In this document: positions 56,306-64,000 of the stretch, piece after piece | Layout of the letters: each line of letters starts with the position of its first letter | How positions within the stretch are numbered: the stretch's first letter is position 1 | NCBI GenBank assembly: GCA_025594325.1 | Contig: JANHCV010000009.1 | Span: 1,674,001-1,738,000, forward strand | Reading direction: 5' to 3' | Length of the DNA: 64,000 bases | Origin: Blastocladiella emersonii ATCC 22665 | Taxonomy: Eukaryota > Blastocladiomycota > Blastocladiomycetes > Blastocladiales > Blastocladiaceae | The notes under the pieces: model-generated | Seen by the model: only the letters and a program-made list of their open reading frames with translations | Databases searched by the model: none | What the model was told of the DNA's origin: nothing | Made by a program: the position numbers and the translations under genes

Positions 56306-57566
56306 GTGTTGGGCAGGCGTTGAGGGGAACGAGATCGCTGACGGGCTCGCCGCTGACGGGGTCAATCTGGCCCAAGAGCTCGTCCTCGCTCCCCCCTTCG
56401 CCAAACAGATCCGGTTAGATGTTCAGCATGCGCTGTATTTTGATGACGTCCCCGTTCCCACATCCTCCACTGCATTCCTCAAGATCCTGTCCACTGCGCG
56501 CTGCGATGCGACCTTGCGCTCCAAGTCCGCCCTCCTCTCCTCCCTCCACACCTCCCCTGACCCCGATGAGCACCCTGACATGCTTGCGACCTCACTGGCC
56601 ATTGGTTCCGGCTCCCGCCCGCTCGATAAGCGCACCTCCAGCGCTGCGAACCGCGACATCGTCTATCGCGTTCGCCACCTCCTTGGGATCACACCCACTC
56701 GCTCACTACTGCACGCCCGCCATCCTACTCTAGTCACTTCACCGGTGTGTCCTAGGTGCCAAGTAGCCATTGACGACGGAAGCCACTGGATGATCTGCAC
56801 CCGTAACGCCGCGGCCGTGTCCACCGCGCTGGGCTCTGCCCAAAAGTCCATTGAGCGCTATGCTCGCCGCGCCGCTGCCTCTGTTGCCGCCGCCGCCGCC
56901 GCCGCTACTGCCGCCGCCGCCTCCACTGCACGAGCACCAAATGCGCCCACTCTACCTCCACCTCCATCTGCACCCCCACCGCCTCTCTCTCCTATCCAAG
57001 GCGACGACCTCAGTACGCCCGGCTACACCATGGTCGGCGAGTCCATTGCTGGCGCAACCGACGCCCTCCACAACTTTGGCACTCGACTCGCGGCCTCCAT
57101 CTGGCGCGACCCCGACGCCCTCTCCCGCCTCGCCGGCTGCGTTCTACGCGTCCGCGACGTATCGTTCGGCTCGCGGTCCCTCCAACTCGACCGCGCCCTC
57201 ACCCGGCCTGTCCTCGCGGCCATCACCTCCGTGGCCTCGCGCTCCCTCTGGCGACTCGGCTGGCTCCCCCATGCCGCTCGGTGCGCCGAGGTCGACCCGC
57301 TCAACTTCTCCGACGCTCCGCCCCGCGAGGCGAGCGCACGCATTCGACGTCCATTTGGCCAACACAGGGCCACCCTCAAGTTCATCAACAAACACAACTA
57401 CTGCACGCAGTGCTTGCACTCGATGCACTCCCACGCCCCCAACCCCTCTGGGCGTGAAGAAGACCCGCCCGTGTGCCCGCCCACCACTGCGGCCCAGGCG
57501 GCTCTTGCTGCAGATCCCTCCGTCCGTCTTTGGCTGCTCGGCTCCCCAAGGCACATCCTGAAGTGA
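56306..57566 (+). pseudogene. C-terminal remnant of LINE ORF2 (RNase H end and zinc knuckle)
   Basis: About 420 codons remain in one frame, including an Ala-rich and Pro-rich low-complexity block (about 56870-57000) and a C-terminal piece RRPFGQHRATLKFINKHNY. It lacks reverse transcriptase and endonuclease, so it is not autonomous. The frame is intact, which suggests a fairly recent insertion or a stable host-used exon. Confidence 0.55.
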
Positions 57567-57697
57567 CAAGTCCAAAGGAACCGCGTGGTCGTCGCTGAAT
57601 CATGCCCATCGGTGCATTGATTGACACAAAAGAAAAGAAAAGAACAGAAACTAAAAGAAAAGAAAAGACAAAACAGAAGAAGAAAAAGAAAAACTGA
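56306..57697 (+). mobile_element. 5'-truncated non-LTR (LINE-type) retrotransposon with A-rich tail
   Basis: On the plus strand an open frame runs from about 56306 to the stop at 57566. It starts within the end of an RNase H domain (GVEGNEIADGLAADG, matching the GNE-AD-LA motif) and continues through a LINE ORF2-like tail, where VYRVRHLLGITPTRSLLHAR and CPRCQVAIDDGSHWMIC form the usual Cys-x2-Cys-x8-His-x4-Cys knuckle. No reverse transcriptase remains. After the stop an A-rich tail (57624-57696, AAAAGAAAAGAAAAG-like) fits the 3' end of a LINE insertion. Reverse-transcription truncation explains the missing 5' part. Target-site duplications were not identified. Confidence 0.7.
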
Positions 57698-58047
57698 CAT
57701 TCCTCTCGGGCCACGGCCAAAGCCACAGTACTGCTACTGGCTTTCCGGCGTGCCCTCGCTCTCTCGCTGGCCAGCCCAGCATGTCGCCCTGCTCGGTCTC
57801 GATTATTGTTCATTCGCTCTCTCTCTCTCGCTACTGCTCGTCTGACGCTACTGGTCTGATTTGCTCCGTCCGTTTGTCCTATCTTCCCTCCTTCCCTCAC
57901 TTCTTCCCCTTTGCTCCTCGACGTGCGTGGTCCAGGCCTTGCTGAATTGCAGCTCGGCCAGAAAAGGCCGGCGCCTGTCGTACAGTGGATACTCTGCTTG
58001 CAGGTTACAACCGCTGTTAAGGAATAAATCAAAGGTTCCAATAAAAA
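57698..58047. other. spacer between LINE tail and tandem array
   Basis: It contains pyrimidine-rich runs (CTCTCTCTCTCGCTACTG near 57820) and no recognised gene. The last 20 bases (ATAAAAACAG) precede the first repeat unit. Confidence 0.5.
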
Positions 58048-58534
58048 CAGGGTGGCGGGGCGGCCATGGAAAGTATGGTACAGGTACAATTACCGTACAC
58101 GCCTGCCGCGGCCATTTGTCGCGGCACGGCCCTGCCTGGCTCATGACGCGGCGGGCGTTGTTGGAGGCAGGGTAGGTAGGTAGCAGCAGCAGGATCTGGC
58201 TACCTGGCTACCTGGCTAGCTGTCTAGCTGGCTGGCAAACAACACAAGTGAAAAGGTGCGTGATGGAGTGAGTGTTGAATGAATGGATGGATGGATGGAT
58301 GGGTGGATGCGGACCTTCATACGGGCCGCGCGCGGTCAGGATGGGTCGGCCACCACCCACTATCTGCATGACAGAGAGGGAGGGGGAGCAACTGTGTCGA
58401 ATTTTGACCGAGGGACCTTGCTGCAGCCAACGTCCGGCCCAATCCGACCCCCCACAAATCGCAACATGCACGAAACAAATTAGCCGATGTTTGGGATGTA
58501 CCAAACCAGCCACGTACATGATTCTCATGGTACT

Positions 58535-59404
58535 CAAACAAAACCATATTCAAATCCTTGACCACCCGCATGACCAGCTAGCCAGGAACCCATAAATCAC
58601 AGTATCGAACCACCAAAATATCTGACCATGGGAATATAGTAACCCAGCCACGTACGTAATTGTCATAGTACCCAAACAAAACCATATTCAAGTTGTTGAC
58701 TTCCTGCATGTCCACCTCGTTGGGGACCCATAAATCGTAATATCGACTCAACAAAATATCTGAACATGGGAATATACTAAACAAGCCACGCAGATAATTG
58801 TCAGAGAACTCAAACAAAACCGTACTCACATCTTTGACTTCCCGCATGTCCAGCTAGCCTGGCTCCTATAAATTACAGTATCGAAGCAACCATGAATCTG
58901 GGCAGAGCAATATTGTAAACGAGCCACTCCGACAATTGTCATGGTACTCAAACAAAACCATATTCAAATCCTTGACCACCCGCATGACCAGCTAGCCAGG
59001 CACCCATAAATCGTAATATCGACTCAACAAAATATCTGAACATGGGAATATAATAAACAAGCCACGCAGATGATTGTCAGAGCACTCAAACAAAACCATG
59101 TTCAAGTCTTTGACTTCCTGCATGTCCAGCTGGTTGGGGACCAATAAATCGTAATATCGACGTAACAAATTATCTGACCATGGGAATATAGTAAACCAGC
59201 CACGTAGGTAATCGTCATAGTACCAAAACAAAACCATATTCAAATCTTCGCACACCCCCCATGATCTGGTGGGCAAGGACCTATAAATCACAGTATCGAA
59301 CCAACAACATAGTATCTGATGTTCCGGTTGTATCAAACTCGCCACGCTGATTATTGTCATGGTACTCAAACAAACCATCTTCAGATCTTCGAATACCCTC
59401 ACGT
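58535..59404 (-). repeat. seven 138-bp monomers, encoding a 46-residue repeat on the minus strand
   Basis: The marker CAAACAAAACC occurs at 58535, 58673, 58811, 58949, 59087, about 59225 and 59367, giving a period of exactly 138 bp for six intervals (the last slightly longer). On the minus strand all monomers share one reading phase and give variants of LNMVLF-YYDNY-RGW-TIFPWSDIL--RYYDLWVP. A few TAG codons interrupt the frame at similar positions (after VPG). The same block recurs at 61109-61978 and, cut by the window end, from 63683. It may be a decayed repeat protein or a satellite. Confidence 0.75.
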
Positions 59405-59568
59405 CCAGGTGGGCAAGCACCCAGACCGGCAGATGTCCAAATCTACCACTTTGCGCACACTCCACTATCCAACGCTTCGATCCTCCTCCAATTATTGAAC
59501 CCGTCGGCAAAGCGAACGGTCCAATCAACGAGCCAAAAGACAACCTGCCAGACCTGCCAACCTGCCAG

Positions 59569-59634
59569 CCAACCAGCCAACCAGCCAACCAGCCAACCAG
59601 CCAACCAGCCAACCAGCCAACCAGCCAACCAACC
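59569..59634. repeat. CCAACCAG 8-bp minisatellite
   Basis: About eight near-perfect copies of CCAACCAG lie here and again at 62143-62208 in the second unit. On the minus strand they read as alternating Gly-Trp-Leu, which explains a spurious hydrophobic open frame. Confidence 0.85.
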
Positions 59635-60520
59635 ACCCACGCCGCATCTCAAGCCATGGTGGGCCCGCACACTCTGGTTGCCGTCCCTGCAAACAAAGGA
59701 ATGAATGATGAGCCCTGGCAGCCTGGCAGACTGCCAGCCTGCCAGCTCCCAGTCAGTTGCTCTTATCTATCTCGTAGGTGGTCTGAGAGGTGTTCGTCAG
59801 GCAATATACGGCTGGTCTCCTCCTTGCTGCCGGCTCTGCTGTCAGCTCCAAGTCCTGCGTGATGATGGGCCAGGGAGGGTTACGAGCAGCTCCGCTCTCC
59901 CTCGGCGTGAAACCACTCACCCGCTGACGGATGCACACCGCGCACCGCGCACCGCGCACACCGCACAGCGCCCGACGCACCACGCGCTGCGCACACGGCG
60001 CAAACGGCCACGCTGGTGTCACACACACGCTCGCATGAACGGCGGGCAGGCAAGGCTTCCTGAACTCAAGAATGATCCATCCTCCAGGTCTGCTTGCGCC
60101 AACGGGTGCGCCTGCCTGCCCTCCGAGTGCCATCAATTGCTTGATTCATTCATGTCCAGTGCTGCCCCATGCTTTCATGGCCGCGGGGTCCATCAGAACG
60201 CTTTGCGATGGGTGCGCCTGCACTTGGTGGCAGCCAAGTGGCAAGCAACAACACAGCACCTGCCTCGCCCTGGCCAACGTACGTTGCAAACAGGGCAGCG
60301 GCCGTACGGCGACAGAGTGCTGCAGAGTGCTGCAGAGGGCTGCAGAGGGCTAACGCGGCAGGGCTCCTCCTGCAGGAGACAGTACCAAGGCCAAGGAGTG
60401 CTAGGGACTACTAACTGAATGGTGGGTGAATGACCCACACCAGGCGCTCCTGGCAGGAGTACACGTGGGCGTGCGGGCTTTTGTGCGTGCATGCCTGGAC
60501 TCACTCGTCCACCATCACAC

Positions 60521-60606
60521 GCGCAAAGTGACCAAGTGACCAAGTGACCAAGTGACCAAGTGACCAAGTGACCAAGTGACTAAGGTGACCAAGGTGACCA
60601 AGTGAC
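60521..60606. repeat. GTGACCAA 8-bp minisatellite
   Basis: About nine copies of GTGACCAA (with two GGTGACCAA variants) lie at the end of the first 2,574-bp unit and again at 63095-63180, where one copy has changed to ATGACCAA. Confidence 0.85.
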
Positions 60607-63600
60607 ATACAAGGACCAAGTCAGGGTGGCGGGGCGGCCATGGAAAGTATGGTACAGGTACAATTACCGTACACGCCTGCCGCGGCCATTTGTCGCGGCA
60701 CGGCCCTGCCTGGCTCATGACGCGGCGGGCGTTGTTGGAGGCAGGGTAGGTAGGTAGCAGCAGCAGGATCTGGCTACCTGGCTACCTGGCTAGCTGTCTA
60801 GCTGGCTGGCAAACAACACAAGTGAAAAGGTGCGTGATGGAGTGAGTGTTGAATGAATGGATGGATGGATGGATGGGTGGATGCGGACCTTCATACGGGC
60901 CGCGCGCGGTCAGGATGGGTCGGCCACCACCCACTATCTGCATGACAGAGAGGGAGGGGGAGCAACTGTGTCGAATTTTGACCGAGGGACCTTGCTGCAG
61001 CCAACGTCCGGCCCAATCCGACCCCCCACAAATCGCAACATGCACGAAACAAATTAGCCGATGTTTGGGATGTACCAAACCAGCCACGTACATGATTCTC
61101 ATGGTACTCAAACAAAACCATATTCAAATCCTTGACCACCCGCATGACCAGCTAGCCAGGAACCCATAAATCACAGTATCGAACCACCAAAATATCTGAC
61201 CATGGGAATATAGTAACCCAGCCACGTACGTAATTGTCATAGTACCCAAACAAAACCATATTCAAGTTGTTGACTTCCTGCATGTCCACCTCGTTGGGGA
61301 CCCATAAATCGTAATATCGACTCAACAAAATATCTGAACATGGGAATATACTAAACAAGCCACGCAGATAATTGTCAGAGAACTCAAACAAAACCGTACT
61401 CACATCTTTGACTTCCCGCATGTCCAGCTAGCCTGGCTCCTATAAATTACAGTATCGAAGCAACCATGAATCTGGGCAGAGCAATATTGTAAACGAGCCA
61501 CTCCGACAATTGTCATGGTACTCAAACAAAACCATATTCAAATCCTTGACCACCCGCATGACCAGCTAGCCAGGCACCCATAAATCGTAATATCGACTCA
61601 ACAAAATATCTGAACATGGGAATATAATAAACAAGCCACGCAGATGATTGTCAGAGCACTCAAACAAAACCATGTTCAAGTCTTTGACTTCCTGCATGTC
61701 CAGCTGGTTGGGGACCAATAAATCGTAATATCGACGTAACAAATTATCTGACCATGGGAATATAGTAAACCAGCCACGTAGGTAATCGTCATAGTACCAA
61801 AACAAAACCATATTCAAATCTTCGCACACCCCCCATGATCTGGTGGGCAAGGACCTATAAATCACAGTATCGAACCAACAACATAGTATCTGATGTTCCG
61901 GTTGTATCAAACTCGCCACGCTGATTATTGTCATGGTACTCAAACAAACCATCTTCAGATCTTCGAATACCCTCACGTCCAGGTGGGCAAGCACCCAGAC
62001 CGGCAGATGTCCAAATCTACCACTTTGCGCACACTCCACTATCCAACGCTTCGATCCTCCTCCAATTATTGAACCCGTCGGCAAAGCGAACGGTCCAATC
62101 AACGAGCCAAAAGACAACCTGCCAGACCTGCCAACCTGCCAGCCAACCAGCCAACCAGCCAACCAGCCAACCAGCCAACCAGCCAACCAGCCAACCAGCC
62201 AACCAACCACCCACGCCGCATCTCAAGCCATGGTGGGCCCGCACACTCTGGTTGCCGTCCCTGCAAACAAAGGAATGAATGATGAGCCCTGGCAGCCTGG
62301 CAGACTGCCAGCCTGCCAGCTCCCAGTCAGTTGCTCTTATCTATCTCGTAGGTGGTCTGAGAGGTGTTCGTCAGGCAATATACGGCTGGTCTCCTCCTTG
62401 CTGCCGGCTCTGCTGTCAGCTCCAAGTCCTGCGTGATGATGGGCCAGGGAGGGTTACGAGCAGCTCCGCTCTCCCTCGGCGTGAAACCACTCACCCGCTG
62501 ACGGATGCACACCGCGCACCGCGCACCGCGCACACCGCACAGCGCCCGACGCACCACGCGCTGCGCACACGGCGCAAACGGCCACGCTGGTGTCACACAC
62601 ACGCTCGCATGAACGGCGGGCAGGCAAGGCTTCCTGAACTCAAGAATGATCCATCCTCCAGGTCTGCTTGCGCCAACGGGTGCGCCTGCCTGCCCTCCGA
62701 GTGCCATCAATTGCTTGATTCATTCATGTCCAGTGCTGCCCCATGCTTTCATGGCCGCGGGGTCCATCAGAACGCTTTGCGATGGGTGCGCCTGCACTTG
62801 GTGGCAGCCAAGTGGCAAGCAACAACACAGCACCTGCCTCGCCCTGGCCAACGTACGTTGCAAACAGGGCAGCGGCCGTACGGCGACAGAGTGCTGCAGA
62901 GTGCTGCAGAGGGCTGCAGAGGGCTAACGCGGCAGGGCTCCTCCTGCAGGAGACAGTACCAAGGCCAAGGAGTGCTAGGGACTACTAACTGAATGGTGGG
63001 TGAATGACCCACACCAGGCGCTCCTGGCAGGAGTACACGTGGGCGTGCGGGCTTTTGTGCGTGCATGCCTGGACTCACTCGTCCACCATCACACGCGCAA
63101 AGTGACCAAGTGACCAAGTGACCAAGTGACCAAATGACCAAGTGACCAAGTGACTAAGGTGACCAAGGTGACCAAGTGACATACAAGGACCAAGTCAGGG
63201 TGGCGGGGCGGCCATGGAAAGTATGGTACAGGTACAATTACCGTACACGCCTGCCGCGGCCATTTGTCGCGGCACGGCCCTGCCTGGCTCATGACGCGGC
63301 GGGCGTTGTTGGAGGCAGGGTAGGTAGGTAGCAGCAGCAGGATCTGGCTACCTGGCTACCTGGCTAGCTGTCTAGCTGGCTGGCAAACAACACAAGTGAA
63401 AAGGTGCGTGATGGAGTGAGTGTTGAATGAATGGATGGATGGATGGATGGGTGGATGCGGACCTTCATACGGGCCGCGCGCGGTCAGGATGGGTCGGCCA
63501 CCACCCACTATCTGCATGACAGAGAGGGAGGGGGAGCAACTGTGTCGAATTTTGACCGAGGGACCTTGCTGCAGCCAACGTCCGGCCCAATCCGACCCCC

Positions 63601-64000
63601 CACAAATCGCAACATGCACGAAACAAATTAGCCGATGTTTGGGATGTACCAAACCAGCCACGTACATGATTCTCATGGTACTCAAACAAAACCATATTCA
63701 AATCCTTGACCACCCGCATGACCAGCTAGCCAGGAACCCATAAATCACAGTATCGAACCACCAAAATATCTGACCATGGGAATATAGTAACCCAGCCACG
63801 TACGTAATTGTCATAGTACCCAAACAAAACCATATTCAAGTTGTTGACTTCCTGCATGTCCACCTCGTTGGGGACCCATAAATCGTAATATCGACTCAAC
63901 AAAATATCTGAACATGGGAATATACTAAACAAGCCACGCAGATAATTGTCAGAGAACTCAAACAAAACCGTACTCACATCTTTGACTTCCCGCATGTCCA

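Larger units (their letters stand above)
58048..64000. repeat. tandem array with 2,574-bp period, about 2.3 units, running off the window
   Basis: The phrase CAGGGTGGCGGGGCGGCC starts at 58048, 60622 and 63196, and every open frame recurs exactly 2,574 bp apart. I noticed just one base change between units (about 60559 G versus 63133 A). Each unit holds a GGAT run, seven 138-bp AT-rich monomers, an array of CCAACCAG, a CGCACACCGCGCACC-type patch, and an array of GTGACCAA. No conserved protein is recognised outside the monomers. High identity points to recent amplification or ongoing homogenisation. Subtelomeric or centromere-associated location is possible but not shown. Confidence 0.9.

Noticed and set aside
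58535-59404. CRISPR array
   Set aside because: The monomers repeat along their whole length without unique spacers, and the genome is eukaryotic.
58317-59636. TAG recoded as an amino acid, making the 138-bp array one long gene
   Set aside because: ATG3 and the carrier gene in the same window use TAG as a normal stop, so recoding is unlikely.
59443-59670. Gly-Trp-Leu repeat membrane protein
   Set aside because: It is just the translation of the CCAACCAG minisatellite.
60521-60606. Telomeric repeat
   Set aside because: GTGACCAA is not a known telomere motif, the array is short and internal to the 2,574-bp unit.
58048-64000. rDNA intergenic spacer or 5S array
   Set aside because: No rRNA-like sequence was recognised in the unit; the unit is fully seen once and contains no conserved RNA gene I know.

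Overview
The window looks like nuclear DNA of a GC-rich eukaryote with compact genes and short spliceosomal introns (about 60-120 bp). Donors are mostly GTACGT/GTGCGT-like, acceptors are YAG, and CTAAC/CTGAC branch-like motifs are common. The gene set (ATG3, SYS1, MED7, p47/Shp1, AK6/Fap7, Mtm1-type carrier, an HDEL-ended disulfide isomerase, full-length ABCC pump) is opisthokont-like. Rhodopsin-class GPCR architecture, expanded low-complexity tails and a non-LTR retroelement would fit a zoosporic fungus such as a blastocladiomycete or chytrid. The lineage is an inference; no rRNA or tRNA was found to settle it.

Layout. 1-5.5 kb: eroded sequence, with plus-strand relics that still carry intron signals and a frameshifted minus-strand relic. 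5.7-23.2 kb: dense genes: GNAT acetyltransferase (-), ABCC transporter (-, 4 exons), rhodopsin-type GPCR (-), ER disulfide isomerase (+), B-box protein with a possible ADP-ribosyltransferase-like module (-, 4 exons), TPR/RS-rich protein (+, 3 exons). 23.2-37.3 kb: gene-poor and rearranged: another frameshifted relic, four islands unusually dense in GATC, one intact two-exon orphan gene (-), and a 2,580-bp inverted duplicate of an M16 peptidase gene lying inside another relic reading frame. 37.3-54.6 kb: a housekeeping block: SYS1 (+), a second seven-helix receptor-like protein (+), 3-hydroxyisobutyrate dehydrogenase (+), cytosolic aspartyl-tRNA synthetase (-, 6 exons), MED7 (-), AK6 (-), p47/Shp1 (-, 4 exons including a GC-AG intron), ATG3 (+), Mtm1-like carrier (-, 4 exons), intact M16 peptidase (+). 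55.2-57.7 kb: a leucine-rich-repeat gene abutted at its 5' end by a 5'-truncated LINE-type element with an A-rich tail. 58.05-64.0 kb: a tandem array with a 2,574-bp period that runs off the window. Each unit contains seven AT-rich 138-bp monomers.

Exon joins were chosen from splice signals and then checked by reading-frame arithmetic. For every multi-exon gene reported with a full exon list, the summed exon length is a multiple of three. The genes do not form one pathway. They are mostly independent housekeeping functions with several divergent pairs sharing short intergenic regions. The most unusual content is structural: the recent inverted duplication into a relic gene, the GATC islands, and the higher-order tandem repeat whose monomers keep one reading phase.
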